Of a DNA stretch of 64,000 bases, positions 23,923 to 35,096 are shown piece after piece. Every line of letters starts with the position of its first letter. Within the stretch, counting starts at the first letter, position 1. The DNA comes from Sporosarcina sp. E16_8 (lineage in GTDB: Bacteria > Bacillota > Bacilli > Bacillales_A > Planococcaceae). The notes beneath the pieces were generated by a model. The model was not told the origin of the DNA. It saw only the letters and a list, made by a program, of their open reading frames with translations, and ran no database searches. Location: the NCBI RefSeq assembly GCF_017347095.1, contig NZ_JADPRZ010000006.1, positions 1-64,000 on the forward strand, given 5' to 3'. A program made the translations under genes and the position numbers.

Positions 23923-25047
23923 TCAGTCCCCTGACAAATAAAGTGTCCGGTTTTTCAAATGTTGATCATAAGTATCCGTAAAATGATTGACACCTTTCTT
24001 ATCAGCTAAGAAAAATAGATACTTTGTTTCAGAAGGGTCGATAACCGCTTCAATAGAAGACCTTCCAGCTCCCGCAATCGGTCCAGGTGGCAATCCTTTG
24101 ACGACATACGTATTATAAGGATCTTCTATTTCAAGATCCTTATAGAGCACTCTATCTTTGTGCTCGCCTAGCGCGTAAAGGACTGTTGGATCCGTTTGAA
24201 GTGGCATATCTATCGCCAACCTATTGTAAAATACACTTGCAATCGTTTCCCTATCTGATTGCGCCGTCGCCTCTTCTTCAAGCAGTGAAGCGAACGTCAA
24301 CAACCAATGAACCGATTTATCATTACTTTGCAAATAATCGAGATAAGGTGTTACATTTAGCGCAGTCCCCTGTATCATCGAATTAACTATTGTTTCCATA
24401 GATGGTTTTTCTTCAAAAAACGGGTAAGTTGCTGGGAATAAATAACCTTCTAACGGATATTTTATGTTCTCTGCTTTAATATCTTCTGTCAGGATTTTCG
24501 AATATTTCCCCATAAACAAATTGATTGTTGCTTCGTCATTTACATAAGCAAGGAATTCTTTCTCAGGAATACCGACACTTTTCTCGACGATTTTAGCAAT
24601 TTGTTTCAAAGTAAGTCCTTCTGGAATAGTCATTGTAAAAACGGGTTCTCTATATACTTTTCCTGTTTTTAAACTTTGAATGATTTCATCAAGTGTCATC
24701 GATTTCGTTAAGCCATATGTCCCCGCTTGAAACTGGGAATTATTATTGAATTTCACGTAATATTTGAACAGACGGGCATCTTTAACGATACCTTTTGCTT
24801 CAAGTTTCACTGCAATAGTGTCTACACCAGACCCGATTGGAATTTCCACTTCAATGACTTCTTCGGAATTCGGATCGACGGGTTGAAGGGCCCCTGTTAT
24901 GTATTTATATACGTAGCGGCCACCAATTAAGCCAATAAGCACTAGAACAAGTACGATTACTAGCACAATCCTTCTTACGATTTTCACTTCTTTCTTCTTT
25001 TCACGCATTCGCTCGAACATGATATCTTTTTTCGAACCATTATCCAT
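23923..25047 (-). CDS. mltG: Endolytic murein transglycosylase MltG
   Basis: MltG is a membrane-bound lytic transglycosylase that terminates nascent glycan strands. It has a basic N-terminus, a single membrane helix (about 28-50), a LysM-like portion and the YceG catalytic domain with LLTFASLLEEEA (catalytic Glu) and PLQTDPTVLYALG, ending PYNTYVVKGLPPGPIAGAG and later ATKYLFF-type sequence. It has 374 residues from the ATG at 25047, which has AGAGGTGGG 6 bases upstream. Confidence 0.93.
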   Translation of the reverse strand: MDNGSKKDIMFERMREKKKEVKIVRRIVLVIVLVLVLIGLIGGRYVYKYITGALQPVDPNSEEVIEVEIPIGSGVDTIAVKLEAKGIVKDARLFKYYVKFNNNSQFQAGTYGLTKSMTLDEIIQSLKTGKVYREPVFTMTIPEGLTLKQIAKIVEKSVGIPEKEFLAYVNDEATINLFMGKYSKILTEDIKAENIKYPLEGYLFPATYPFFEEKPSMETIVNSMIQGTALNVTPYLDYLQSNDKSVHWLLTFASLLEEEATAQSDRETIASVFYNRLAIDMPLQTDPTVLYALGEHKDRVLYKDLEIEDPYNTYVVKGLPPGPIAGAGRSSIEAVIDPSETKYLFFLADKKGVNHFTDTYDQHLKNRTLYLSGD

Positions 25048-25087
25048 GCGTAACCCACCTCTTTCGTTCGAAGCATAATAAGAAAAG

Positions 25088-25285
25088 CGCAAGGCGCCTA
25101 AAAGGAACGCAGCTTAAGTGCGCCACTTCCTGTGGCAACAGCTGCATGACCTACATCCTGTAGGCCCGCGACGGTCATAAGTCGATCCAGCGACGTGGCG
25201 CTCTTTGCCCGGGAAGGATGCAGTTCAATCCTAGCTGGATTGCTTATGACCCGAGCGGCTGGCGCCTGGAGTCTAGACACTGCTA
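25088..25285. repeat. Dispersed repeat, family A copy (long)
   Basis: The region between mltG and yrzB contains GCGCAAGGCGCC, AAGTGCGCCACTTCCTGTGGCAA, CCTACATCCTGTAGGCCCGCG, GGAAGGATGCAGTTCAATCC and GAGTCTAGACAC. All of these segments recur in the copies at 29275-29355 and 48640-48900. Confidence 0.75.
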
Positions 25286-25317
25286 AAGGTTCTAAACCTA
25301 CACTTTCTTATCTCACA

Positions 25318-25362
25318 ATGAAAAAACGGAACGGCCTGTACCGCACCGTCCCGTCCCGTCCG
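25318..25362 (-). terminator. Terminator of yrzB
   Basis: On the minus strand ACGGGACGG pairs imperfectly with CCGTTCCGT and is followed by six T. Confidence 0.55.
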
Positions 25363-25374
25363 TGCACATATAAT

Positions 25375-25683
25375 TTACTCTTCTTCCTCTTCTTCTTCTT
25401 CGTCCTCTTCTGCAAGGAACGTGTTCAACATTTCTTCAATCATTTCCCACTCTGCATCGTCTTCTATCGGCATTAATTCGCCGTCTTCATTGTCTTCAGA
25501 AGGTACGAAAGCAGATGCATGGATTTCGACTTCTTCGTCATCATCCGTATCTTCTTCGCCAAGTACATGATAAAGAACATATGATTTACCAAATTCCTCT
25601 GAATCAAATGTGAAGATTACTTCACATACGTGTTCCTCGCCGTTTTCATCTACAATCGTCATTGTTTCTTGTCCGTGTTCCAT
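25375..25683 (-). CDS. yrzB: DUF1292 protein YrzB
   Basis: The 102-residue acidic protein is a DUF1292 domain ([29 protein letters not shown]) followed by a strongly acidic end that closes in a run of Glu. Function is unknown across the family. The ATG at 25683 follows TGAGGTG by six bases. It is the third gene of the ireB-ruvX-yrzB group, an arrangement kept across Firmicutes. Confidence 0.92.
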   Translation of the reverse strand: MEHGQETMTIVDENGEEHVCEVIFTFDSEEFGKSYVLYHVLGEEDTDDDEEVEIHASAFVPSEDNEDGELMPIEDDAEWEMIEEMLNTFLAEEDEEEEEEEE

Positions 25684-25693
25684 TACGATCACC

Positions 25694-26113
25694 TCATCTA
25701 TTTTTTGAATCAAGATACCCTTGAAGTATCATGATTGCTGCCATCTTATCGATAACAGTCTTTCTTTTCTTACGACTAACGTCCGCATCGATCAACACGC
25801 GTTCGGCTGCCATCGTCGTCAATCGCTCGTCCCATAACGCAACAGGAAAGCCGAATGTTTGTTTCAGAAGTTCAGCATAATCTTGAGATGCTACCCCTCT
25901 TGGTCCGACTGTATTATTCATGTTCTTAGGGAATCCTACCACAAATCCGCTCACTTCGTATTCTTTCACGAGTTCCTGGATTCTTTCCATGCCAAACCGG
26001 CCAGCACCTTCATCGACCTTTACTGTTTCAATGCCCTGGGCAGTCCACCCAAGCGCATCACTGATCGCGATGCCAACCGTTTTGGATCCAACATCCAACC
26101 CCATTGTTCTCAC
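25694..26113 (-). CDS. ruvX: Putative Holliday junction resolvase / pre-16S rRNA nuclease YqgF
   Basis: YqgF/RuvX is an RNase H-like nuclease. The first strand is [19 protein letters not shown] with the catalytic Asp near residue 7; the later [15 protein letters not shown] and the conserved Asp region near [12 protein letters not shown] complete the site. Length is 139. The start is GTG, overlapping the ireB stop (GTGA), so the two are coupled. E. coli YqgF processes 16S rRNA ends; the resolvase name is historical. Confidence 0.94.
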   Translation of the reverse strand: MRTMGLDVGSKTVGIAISDALGWTAQGIETVKVDEGAGRFGMERIQELVKEYEVSGFVVGFPKNMNNTVGPRGVASQDYAELLKQTFGFPVALWDERLTTMAAERVLIDADVSRKKRKTVIDKMAAIMILQGYLDSKNR

Positions 26114-26382
26114 TCTGTTTTCCCTCCGTTTTCACGAACGTAAAACTTCACAAGTTCTTCTAGGATTTCGTCCCGTTCCAACTTTCGGATCAAATTACGT
26201 GCATCATCATGACGTGGTATATAAGCTGGATCGCCCGAAAGAAGATAACCTACAATCTGATTAATTGGACTGTAGCCCTTTTCGTCAAGTGCCTTGTGCA
26301 CATGAAGCATAACCTGTTTCACTTCTTGCTCCATTGACTCTTCAGGAAAGTTAAATTTCATCGTCTTATCGTATGACTCCAT
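26110..26382 (-). CDS. ireB: IreB family regulatory phosphoprotein (YrzL)
   Basis: The 90-residue DUF965 protein is a known substrate of the IreK/PrkC Ser/Thr kinase system in Enterococcus, where it affects cephalosporin resistance. The conserved body [33 protein letters not shown] is present, as is the N-terminal Thr-containing stretch ([12 protein letters not shown]) where phosphorylation occurs. The ATG at 26382 follows GGGGTG. It lies directly downstream of alaS, as usual. Confidence 0.93.
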   Translation of the reverse strand: MESYDKTMKFNFPEESMEQEVKQVMLHVHKALDEKGYSPINQIVGYLLSGDPAYIPRHDDARNLIRKLERDEILEELVKFYVRENGGKTE

Positions 26383-26464
26383 AATTGACACCCCGCTTTC
26401 TGATCATCCGTTTTATGAATCGGATATAATTACAATTCTAATTATACCCGATTTGATTCACCAG

Positions 26465-29098
26465 TTAAACAGATTTGACATAATCATACACGGATTGCAG
26501 GGCATCATCAAGTTTAGACACATCTTTCGCACCTGCCATTGCCATATCCGGGCGGCCTCCGCCTTTTCCATCGCACTGTGTAGCTACATGATTGACGATT
26601 TTACCTGCGTGATAGTTCCCTGATTTCAAATCATCTGTCACACCTGATACTAGCATAACTTTGCCGTCTGCCGCCGCACCTAGGACAATGACTCCCTTTG
26701 ATAACTTCTGTTTCATTTCGTCCATCATCTGACGTAGTCCATTGTTATCTTTAACATCAACACGTGCAGAGATAACGGTAACGTCATCGATTTGCTGTGC
26801 AGATGCCATTATGTCCGCCAATTGACTATTTCCTAGTTTAGCAGATAGTGATTCATTTTCACGTTGAAGTTCTTTCATGTCCGCTAATACTGATCCAATC
26901 TTCGTCACAACGTCTTTTGGTTTCGATTTTAACAGGCTTGCAGCGTTTACAAGTACTTCCTCTTCATCTTTGAATGAACGGTAGGCCATCTGCCCAGTAA
27001 GAGCCTCTATGCGCCGTGTGCCTGCGCCGATTCCACTCTCAGATACCAGTTTGAACAAACCGATAACAGACGTTGATGTGACGTGACAGCCTCCGCAAAG
27101 TTCCAATGAGTAATCTCCAACTGAAACAACCCGAACCACTTTGCCATACTTTTCACCGAAGAGCGCCATTGCACCAAGTTTTTTCGCTTCGTCAATCGGT
27201 CTTTCTGCAATATCGACAGCGATGTCTTCCCAGATTTTTTGATTGACAATCTGCTCAATTTTCTCTAGTTCCTCTTTCGTCACTTGACCAAAATGCGAGA
27301 AGTCGAAACGCAGACGGTCAGGACCGACGTATGAACCTGCCTGGTTAACATGTTCCCCGAGTACTTCTTTCAATGCTTTGTGAAGAAGATGTGTCGCCGT
27401 GTGATTTCGAACCGTTAGTTTTCTAGCTGCTTGGTTTACTTCAGCTTGAACGGCTGCACCTTTATGCATTTCACCCGATCGAATGATTGCCGTATGCAAG
27501 TTTTGACCATTTGGAGCTTTTTGTACATCTTTGATATCCGCAACAAATGTTGAGCCGCTAATTATTCCTTTGTCCGCTACTTGTCCGCCGCTTTCCGCGT
27601 AGAACGGAGTGCGATCCAAGATGAATTGAATTTCATCACCTTCCGATGCAGTATCAACTAATGCACCTTCTAGTAAAAGTGTGACAACTGTTGCATCACA
27701 TTGCAGTTGATTGTAGCCAATGAATTCGCTTGAATCATGAAGTTCACCAAGCACACCCGACTGAACATGCATAGAATCGACGTCTTGACGAGCTGCACGC
27801 GCACGCTTACGCTGGCTGTCCATTTCTGAATCGAACCCAGCCCGATCAACCGTAACCCCTGCTTCTTCAGCGAATTCTTCTGTCAACTCAAACGGGAAGC
27901 CATACGTGTCATAAAGGCGGAACGCGATAGCTCCAGGAACAATTGAAGTTCCAGATGATTTTGCAGTGTCGATCACACCTGAAAGAATTGTCATTCCATC
28001 CGTTAAAGTTTCATGGAAGCGTTCTTCTTCATTTTTGATAACTTTCATGATGAACTCTTTCTTGTCAGTCACTTCAGGATAGAAATCTTGCATGATTTCT
28101 CCTACAACTGGCACAAGTTCAAACATAAACGGCTTGTTGACGCCAAGCTGTTTTGCAAAACGAACGGCTCTGCGTAGCAATCTTCTTAGCACATAACCGC
28201 GGCCCTCATTGGATGGAAGTGCTCCGTCACCGATTGCAAATGCAACTGTACGGATATGGTCTGCAATTACTTTGAATGCGATATCTTTTTGTTCTTCTGC
28301 GCCATATTTGTCTTCAGTAAAGTTTTCGATAGTCTGCATGATAGGCATGAAGAGATCCGTATCGAAGTTTGTCGGAACGTCTTGGATAACGGATGCCATT
28401 CGCTCAAGACCCATCCCTGTGTCTATGTTCTTTTTCGGCAGTGGTGTGTATGTATTATCCGGATTATGGTTAAATTCCGAGAATACAAGATTCCAAATTT
28501 CTAGGTAACGGTCATTTTCTCCGCCTGGATATAATTCAGGATCAGAGAAGTCGGCACCGTATGCCGGTCCGCGATCGTAGAAAATCTCTGAGTTTGGACC
28601 ACTAGGACCTTCCCCGATGTCCCAGAAGTTTCCTTCAAGACGGATAATACGGTCTTCTGGAATACCAACCTTATCGCGCCAGATTGCATATGCCTCTTCG
28701 TCTTCTGGGTGGATTGTGATGGATAGTAGTTCAGGATCAAAACCTATCCATTTTTCATTTGTTAGAAATTCCCATGCACGGATGATTGCTTCTTCTTTGA
28801 AATAATCCCCAATTGAGAAGTTACCAAGCATTTCGAAAAATGTATGGTGACGTGCTGTTTTCCCAACGTTTTCAATATCATTTGTACGGATTGATTTTTG
28901 TGCATTGACTATACGCGGATTTGTCGGAACTACGCGTCCATCGAAGTATTTTTTCAGCGTTGCAACGCCGCTGTTAATCCAAAGAAGTGATGCATCATCG
29001 ATTGGGACAAGTGGTGCAGATGGTTCAACACTGTGACCATTTTCCTTGAAGTAGTCCAAAAACATGGTACGAATTTGTGACGTCGTTAGTTTTTTCAT
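26465..29098 (-). CDS. alaS: Alanyl-tRNA synthetase
   Basis: AlaS charges tRNA-Ala and edits mischarged Ser. Class II motifs lie in the first 240 residues ([42 protein letters not shown]). The editing domain has [11 protein letters not shown] and CGGCHVTST (zinc ligands), and the C-Ala domain ends the protein with [13 protein letters not shown]. Length is 877. The ATG at 29098 follows AAAGGAGGA by seven bases. Expression should depend on the T-box in its leader, which reads uncharged tRNA-Ala. Confidence 0.97.
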   Translation of the reverse strand: MKKLTTSQIRTMFLDYFKENGHSVEPSAPLVPIDDASLLWINSGVATLKKYFDGRVVPTNPRIVNAQKSIRTNDIENVGKTARHHTFFEMLGNFSIGDYFKEEAIIRAWEFLTNEKWIGFDPELLSITIHPEDEEAYAIWRDKVGIPEDRIIRLEGNFWDIGEGPSGPNSEIFYDRGPAYGADFSDPELYPGGENDRYLEIWNLVFSEFNHNPDNTYTPLPKKNIDTGMGLERMASVIQDVPTNFDTDLFMPIMQTIENFTEDKYGAEEQKDIAFKVIADHIRTVAFAIGDGALPSNEGRGYVLRRLLRRAVRFAKQLGVNKPFMFELVPVVGEIMQDFYPEVTDKKEFIMKVIKNEEERFHETLTDGMTILSGVIDTAKSSGTSIVPGAIAFRLYDTYGFPFELTEEFAEEAGVTVDRAGFDSEMDSQRKRARAARQDVDSMHVQSGVLGELHDSSEFIGYNQLQCDATVVTLLLEGALVDTASEGDEIQFILDRTPFYAESGGQVADKGIISGSTFVADIKDVQKAPNGQNLHTAIIRSGEMHKGAAVQAEVNQAARKLTVRNHTATHLLHKALKEVLGEHVNQAGSYVGPDRLRFDFSHFGQVTKEELEKIEQIVNQKIWEDIAVDIAERPIDEAKKLGAMALFGEKYGKVVRVVSVGDYSLELCGGCHVTSTSVIGLFKLVSESGIGAGTRRIEALTGQMAYRSFKDEEEVLVNAASLLKSKPKDVVTKIGSVLADMKELQRENESLSAKLGNSQLADIMASAQQIDDVTVISARVDVKDNNGLRQMMDEMKQKLSKGVIVLGAAADGKVMLVSGVTDDLKSGNYHAGKIVNHVATQCDGKGGGRPDMAMAGAKDVSKLDDALQSVYDYVKSV

Positions 29099-29156
29099 GA
29101 ATGAATCCTCCTTTTTAATTGAAAACATGTGATTGTGAAGTGTGGAGAGCCTCTGG

Positions 29157-29256
29157 TTGCAACTTTCGGATTCTAATTGCAACTTCGTGGTTCTAATTGC
29201 AACTTTTGATTTTTAATTGCAACTATGGAAACGTAATTGCAACACCGGATTTCCGG
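29157..29256. repeat. Five-unit 20-bp direct-repeat array with TTGCAAC core
   Basis: TTGCAAC starts at 29157, 29177, 29197, 29217 and 29237, exactly every 20 bases. The first four units end in TAA before the next core (consensus TAATTGCAACT), while the remaining bases vary. The array lies in the alaS leader between the T-box terminator and the start codon. No ORF of note runs through it. It could be a set of protein sites on one face of the DNA or a repeated RNA element. Confidence 0.85.
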
Positions 29257-29271
29257 GCGCGACGCCAAGAT

Positions 29272-29355
29272 GTAAGTGCATATTGCTAAAGGAACGCAGC
29301 CTAAGTGCGCCGCGTCCTGCGGCAATAAGGAGGGATGCAGTTCAATCCCTCCCTG
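29272..29355. repeat. Dispersed repeat, family A copy
   Basis: It contains AAGGAACGCAGCCTAAGTGC, GCCGCGTCCTGCGGCAATAA and GGAGGGATGCAGTTCAATCC. The middle segment is nearly identical to 48841-48875. It is inserted in the alaS leader just past the T-box terminator. Confidence 0.75.
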
Positions 29356-29361
29356 CGGGCA

Positions 29362-29620
29362 CAAAAAAATCCCCGCCCCTAATGCAAGGGACGAAGATGT
29401 TAGTCTCGCGGTACCACCCTAATTACCGGACGAATTGAATCCGGCATCTCTGGTTGCCTTAACGCGGCGGACGGCAGGGATGAGCTGCACTCAGGAGTAG
29501 CTTTTCAACATTTTCGCTCGAGAACCCTTTCAGCCAAGGGGCTCTTTTCTGGACGAGTAAACTTGCCTACTTTCTCCGTCAACGTATTTCATATAATTGG
29601 TTTGTCTCGTATCAGTTTCT
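29362..29620 (-). promoter_or_regulatory. T-box riboswitch of alaS
   Basis: On the minus strand the leader ends with the T-box core AGGGTGGTACCGCGA (29420-29406), followed by a terminator hairpin (CGTCCC with GGGGCG) and T7 at about 29370. In stem I an AGTA-type motif on the 5' side (GAAAGTAG) pairs near the 3' sequence GAAAAGCTACTC, placing a GCT alanine codon at 29501-29499 as the probable specifier. Uncharged tRNA-Ala would pair with it and with the T-box bulge to allow read-through into alaS. Confidence 0.92.
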
Positions 29621-29626
29621 AATTGG

Positions 29627-29655
29627 ATTATAGAAAAGTTCCGCCTTATTGTCAA
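29627..29655 (-). promoter_or_regulatory. Sigma-A promoter of the alaS T-box leader
   Basis: On the minus strand a consensus TTGACA (29655-29650) and a consensus TATAAT (29632-29627) are exactly 17 bases apart. It overlaps the last bases of recD2. Confidence 0.88.
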
Positions 29656-32102
29656 TTGGAAGCTTCGTGAAATTCATAAGGCGTTACCCCTTTCATACCA
29701 ATCAGAGGATCGATTGCCAGGAAAGTATCCATTGTAAGTGCAAAAATGATTGGTTCCGAATCAGTTGAACTAATATTCGCCTCATTAGAAACCTCAACAT
29801 GTTCAGACTCTAAAACACCAGCAGCTACCGGTTCTACGACTTCGCCATTCAGCCGCTCTTTTAATGTCGTCTGTCTCTCCATTTCATCGGTCCGCGCTAT
29901 TCCTGCCCTGAACTCTTCGGGCTCGCCGCAGAGGATAAGGAAGTTTTTCGCACGCGTGATGCCTGTATACAGCAAATTACGTCGCAGCATTTTACGATGA
30001 CTACGGACGATCGGCATAATAACAATCGGGAACTCACTGCCTTGGGATTTATGTATCGAACAGCAATAAGCAAGTGTCAGCTGGTTAAGATCATTGCGTT
30101 CATAGGTGACTTCAATGCCATCGTACGAAACAACGAGCAGTTCTTTTTTATCGATTGTTTCTTTCGCTTTGATAATCGCAATGACTTCACCCATATCACC
30201 GTTGAAAACATTACTCTCGGGTTGATTGACAAGTTGAAGCACTTTATCACCAATTCGGTAAATCGCTTCGCCAAAAACCACTTCTTTACGTTTGGGTCCA
30301 GGCGGATTGACCATTTCCTGAATCATTTTGTTCAAACCATCTATCCCCGCAGGCCCCCTATACATCGGCGCAAGAACTTGGATGTCTTTAATGGGGTGAC
30401 CTTTGGCAATGGCGTTTTTCACGACTTGCTCGACAACTTCGAGGATTCGATCGCTGCCCGCTTTGATAAATGAGCGATCCGATGTTTTCTTTGTAATGTC
30501 GTCTGTCCATTCTGACCTTTTAATCATATGAGCCATCTCAATAATTGACGAGCCTTCACTTTGTCGGAATACTTCAGTCAGCTCAATGATAGGAACTTTG
30601 CCGGAATCTAGCATATCTCGAAGCACTTGACCGGGTCCGACAGGCGGTAGCTGGTCTTGGTCCCCGACAAATAACAATTGGACATCATTGGCAAGCGCCT
30701 TTAATAGCTGGTGGGCAAGCCATGTATCGACCATCGACATTTCATCGATAATAATGAGACGCCCTTCAACTTCCCGCTCAGTCTCTTCATCCTTTTCTTG
30801 TCCGTTGAATCCGAGCAACCGGTGAATTGTCATTGCAGGTAATCCAGTCGATTCCGACATACGCTTTGCTGCACGACCAGTCGGCGCTGCTAATACTATC
30901 GGGAATGGTTCTTTCTTTTTGGCATACTCTTTCGGGTCGAGCGACAATCCGTGAAGTTCTGCATAGACTTCGACAAAACCACGAATAACTGTCGTTTTTC
31001 CGGTTCCAGGACCGCCCGTTAAAATCATTAATGGCGAATGAAGTGCTGTTTCAATAGCTGCCACTTGTGTTTCTGCATAATTAACACCCAGCCGCTCTTC
31101 AACTTCCCCAACAGCTGTTCTAATTTCCGATACAGGAAATTTATCCGCTGTGTCATTTTCCATAATGCGCTCAAGCTTCGCAGCGATGCCAATTTCTGAA
31201 AAGTAAAGGGACGGTATGTATAATCTTCGTTCTTCAGCAGATAGTTTCCCTTCCTCGACAAGCACAATAATTGCCTGGGAAATATCAGCAAATGGAATAT
31301 CAATGCGCTGGCTCATTTCAAGCAGGCGTTTGATATCAGGCAAAACGGCTTCCGCTTCGACGTATACATGACCCGCTGATTGCACCGCCTGGTTCATCGA
31401 ATGAAGAATGGCTGCTTTGATTCTTGAGGGGTGGTTTCCTGTAATGCCTAGATTCTTACCGAGTTCGTCCGCACGCTGGAAACCTACCCCTTCGATTTCT
31501 TCAATAAGCCGATATGGATTTTCAGTCAGCAATGAAACAGACTCTTCACGATACTTCTGATAAATGCGCATTGCGATTTGCGGTCCAAATCCCCATTCAT
31601 TCAATTGGATGATTGTTCGCTCAAGCCCCATATTTTGTTCGAGGACAGAAACAATCGTCTCTTTCCTCTCATCGGATAACTTCGGTACCATGCCAAGGAC
31701 AGATGGATCGTCCAGGATCTTTTTAATCGCATCCTTGCCTAGCTTTTTAACAATTGTTTGAGCTGTCTTCATCCCGATGCCTGGAAACAAATCGCCTGAC
31801 AAATAATGGACTAGCCCTGTTTCTGTTGCAGGCATCTCTTTCGCAAAGGTATGCACATCGAACTGCGCACCGTATGTCGGGTGATTAACGAGCTTACCTG
31901 TAAATTTGTAGTCATCTTCCGGATTTAGCCGCGGAAAACTGCCTTTAACGATGATTTCTTTATCTTCATTCCCACTATTGGTTTCACGAACTTTTAATTT
32001 CGCGATTGTAAAAAGGCTGTCGGGGTTATGGAAGATTGTCACCACTGGCCGTCCAATCAAAAAGATTTCATCCGTATTTCCCGCCATGTTGTTCCCTTCC
32101 AT
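29652..32102 (-). CDS. recD2: ATP-dependent DNA helicase RecD2
   Basis: RecD2 is a 5'-3' superfamily 1B helicase not joined to RecBC, active in replication-fork and mismatch-repair related work. The N-terminal 330 residues hold the RecD2-specific OB-like and helix-hairpin-helix region (FPGIGMKTAQTIV, GVGFQRADEL). Walker A is GGPGTGKTT, then APTGRAAKRM, the DEMSMVD Walker B, VGDQDQLPPVGPG and the late YTGITRAKNFLIL. Length is 816. The ATG at 32102 follows AAGGGGTGG; a GTG at 32111 is too near that site. Confidence 0.95.
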   Translation of the reverse strand: MEGNNMAGNTDEIFLIGRPVVTIFHNPDSLFTIAKLKVRETNSGNEDKEIIVKGSFPRLNPEDDYKFTGKLVNHPTYGAQFDVHTFAKEMPATETGLVHYLSGDLFPGIGMKTAQTIVKKLGKDAIKKILDDPSVLGMVPKLSDERKETIVSVLEQNMGLERTIIQLNEWGFGPQIAMRIYQKYREESVSLLTENPYRLIEEIEGVGFQRADELGKNLGITGNHPSRIKAAILHSMNQAVQSAGHVYVEAEAVLPDIKRLLEMSQRIDIPFADISQAIIVLVEEGKLSAEERRLYIPSLYFSEIGIAAKLERIMENDTADKFPVSEIRTAVGEVEERLGVNYAETQVAAIETALHSPLMILTGGPGTGKTTVIRGFVEVYAELHGLSLDPKEYAKKKEPFPIVLAAPTGRAAKRMSESTGLPAMTIHRLLGFNGQEKDEETEREVEGRLIIIDEMSMVDTWLAHQLLKALANDVQLLFVGDQDQLPPVGPGQVLRDMLDSGKVPIIELTEVFRQSEGSSIIEMAHMIKRSEWTDDITKKTSDRSFIKAGSDRILEVVEQVVKNAIAKGHPIKDIQVLAPMYRGPAGIDGLNKMIQEMVNPPGPKRKEVVFGEAIYRIGDKVLQLVNQPESNVFNGDMGEVIAIIKAKETIDKKELLVVSYDGIEVTYERNDLNQLTLAYCCSIHKSQGSEFPIVIMPIVRSHRKMLRRNLLYTGITRAKNFLILCGEPEEFRAGIARTDEMERQTTLKERLNGEVVEPVAAGVLESEHVEVSNEANISSTDSEPIIFALTMDTFLAIDPLIGMKGVTPYEFHEASN

Positions 32103-32117
32103 CACCGCCACCCCTTC

Positions 32118-32783
32118 TTATTTTCCTTCTTCGCCTAGCTTGATCATGTCATATATATAGCGTGCCTGAATATGCTCTGGATCGATTGTGAATGCTTTTT
32201 CGAGATGATCAAGCGCATCTTGTTTCTGTTCTGTCGACACTGCATATAAAAAACCGAGGTTATAATGGGCATCGGCACTTGCGTCGTCCTGTTCGATGAT
32301 GAACTTGAATTCATTCCCGGCTTCTTTAAATAACTCTAAATTAGCGAGAACAATCCCGTAAGATAACCGGATTTCAAGATCATCCGGCGCTAGTTCCGTC
32401 GCTCGCTGTAAATAAGGCAGCGCTAATTTTTCATTACTTGAACGTTCAAGACTTTTCCCGAGCATGAAATAAGCGTCCGCCTCTTCGACACCTTTGTGAA
32501 CTGCCTTTTCGTATAATTTAGCTGCTTCTTCAAAACGATCTTTATTGTAATAAAGATTGGCAAGACCGTAAAACGCAGTGCCAGCTTCAGCATCAAGCGT
32601 AATCGCCTTTTGGAAAAACGGTTCTGCCCTTTCAGCATCTCCAAGTGAAGCGAAAACATTCCCTAGATTGATATAACCGACTGCATTTTCGGGGTCCTTT
32701 TCGACCCCTTGCATAAATGATTCGACTGCTTTTTCATACTCACCATTCTGTAATGCGGCGATTCCAATTTCATTGTATTCCAT
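32118..32783 (-). CDS. yrrB: Tetratricopeptide repeat protein YrrB
   Basis: The 221 residues form about six TPR units (for example NAVGYINLGNVFASLGDAERAEPFFQ in outline and later ADAHYNLGFLYAVSTEQKQDALDHL in outline), each 34 residues long. There is no signal or membrane segment. TPR proteins are scaffolds; the partner is unknown. It lies between mnmA and recD2 as in B. subtilis, 15 bases from each. Confidence 0.92.
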   Translation of the reverse strand: MEYNEIGIAALQNGEYEKAVESFMQGVEKDPENAVGYINLGNVFASLGDAERAEPFFQKAITLDAEAGTAFYGLANLYYNKDRFEEAAKLYEKAVHKGVEEADAYFMLGKSLERSSNEKLALPYLQRATELAPDDLEIRLSYGIVLANLELFKEAGNEFKFIIEQDDASADAHYNLGFLYAVSTEQKQDALDHLEKAFTIDPEHIQARYIYDMIKLGEEGK

Positions 32784-32796
32784 AGTTAACTACCCC

Positions 32797-33933
<1,137 letters not shown>

Positions 33934-33941
33934 TTATATTT

Positions 33942-35084
33942 TCATTTCACAGACCGTTTGACGATTTCAGCTGTTAGTTCGGCTGCTTCCTTAATCGTTT
34001 CCTCAGTAAGACCGAGGCCAAAACTAAATCGGACCGAATTGCGTAACTTAGAAGACCCTTCACCAAACATGGCAGTCAAGACATGTGACGGGTCAAGTGA
34101 ACCTGCAGTACATGCAGACCCGCTGGACACAGCAATACCCGCCATATCGAGATTCACGAGGAGCGACTCAATATCTGTCCCCGGGAAACTGATATTCAGT
34201 ATATGCGGCAGTTTTTCCGCACTTTTCACGTTCATTTCATAAATGACATCTTGTTGATTAAACACGTCAGTCATAATGGTCGCGTAGTTAGAATAATTCA
34301 CAGTGTTTTGTTTCATCGCATGTTGCGCAATCGATACCGCTTCAGAAAAAGCAACAATCGCTGGAATATTTTCCGTTCCCGCGCGTCGTTTGCGTTCCTG
34401 TTCGCCACCGAAAAGAACTGGTGTTGTATCAAGTCCTTTACGCTGATAAAGAAAACCTATTCCTTTTGGACCGTTCAATTTATGAGCTGAAACGGATAAC
34501 AGATCAACGCCGAGTTCATCCACATGAAGTGGAACGATTCCATAAGCTTGAACTGCGTCCGTATGGAAAACGGCTTGGTGTTCTTTCAGAATAGCCCCAA
34601 TTTCACGGATCGGCTGAATTGCACCCACTTCGTTATTGCCATACATAATCGAGACGAGAACCGTTTTATCTGTCAGTGCTTTTTCCACTAGTTCCGCAGT
34701 TATTTGTCCATTGTCATCGACTTCCAAGTAGGTTACTTCGAAACCTAGCAGTTCTAGTTGTTTACATGGATTTAAAACAGCGTGATGCTCACTATTCGTC
34801 GTGATAATATGGTTACCTTTGGCTTTCATCGCCATAACAGTACCAAAAATCGCGGTATTGTCGGCTTCAGTGCCGCCCGATGTAAAAATGATTTCCGATG
34901 GTTCTGCATGAATCGACTGCGCCAGCGTTTTTCGTGCATCATCAAGACATTTTCGCGCTTCTCTTCCAAAACTATGGATGCTGGAAGGGTTACCGAAAGT
35001 AGATTTAAGTGTTTCTATATAAGTAGCGCTTACTGCCGGATGAACCGGTGTCGTCGCCGCGTGGTCAAGATAGATTTTAGTCAT
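33942..35084 (-). CDS. yrvO: Cysteine desulfurase (IscS/NifS family, YrvO-like)
   Basis: A PLP enzyme takes sulfur from cysteine to form a persulfide. The start IYLDHAATTPVHP, the PLP-binding Lys in SVSAHKLNGPKGIGF (about 205) and the catalytic Cys in SSGSACTAGSLDPSHVL (about 328) are all present. The active Cys lies in a long flexible loop, so it is group I. Length is 380. It sits between cymR and mnmA; sulfur transfer to tRNA thiolation is the likely main role. Confidence 0.94.
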   Translation of the reverse strand: MTKIYLDHAATTPVHPAVSATYIETLKSTFGNPSSIHSFGREARKCLDDARKTLAQSIHAEPSEIIFTSGGTEADNTAIFGTVMAMKAKGNHIITTNSEHHAVLNPCKQLELLGFEVTYLEVDDNGQITAELVEKALTDKTVLVSIMYGNNEVGAIQPIREIGAILKEHQAVFHTDAVQAYGIVPLHVDELGVDLLSVSAHKLNGPKGIGFLYQRKGLDTTPVLFGGEQERKRRAGTENIPAIVAFSEAVSIAQHAMKQNTVNYSNYATIMTDVFNQQDVIYEMNVKSAEKLPHILNISFPGTDIESLLVNLDMAGIAVSSGSACTAGSLDPSHVLTAMFGEGSSKLRNSVRFSFGLGLTEETIKEAAELTAEIVKRSVK

Positions 35085-35096
35085 AATAAGACTCCT

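Noticed and set aside
25098..25476. Short frames on both strands between mltG and yrzB
   Set aside because: They lie in a dispersed non-coding repeat or opposite yrzB and have no ribosome sites.
29157..29256. CRISPR array
   Set aside because: The period is 20 bases with only a 7-11 base conserved core, far too short for CRISPR repeats and spacers, and no cas genes are near.
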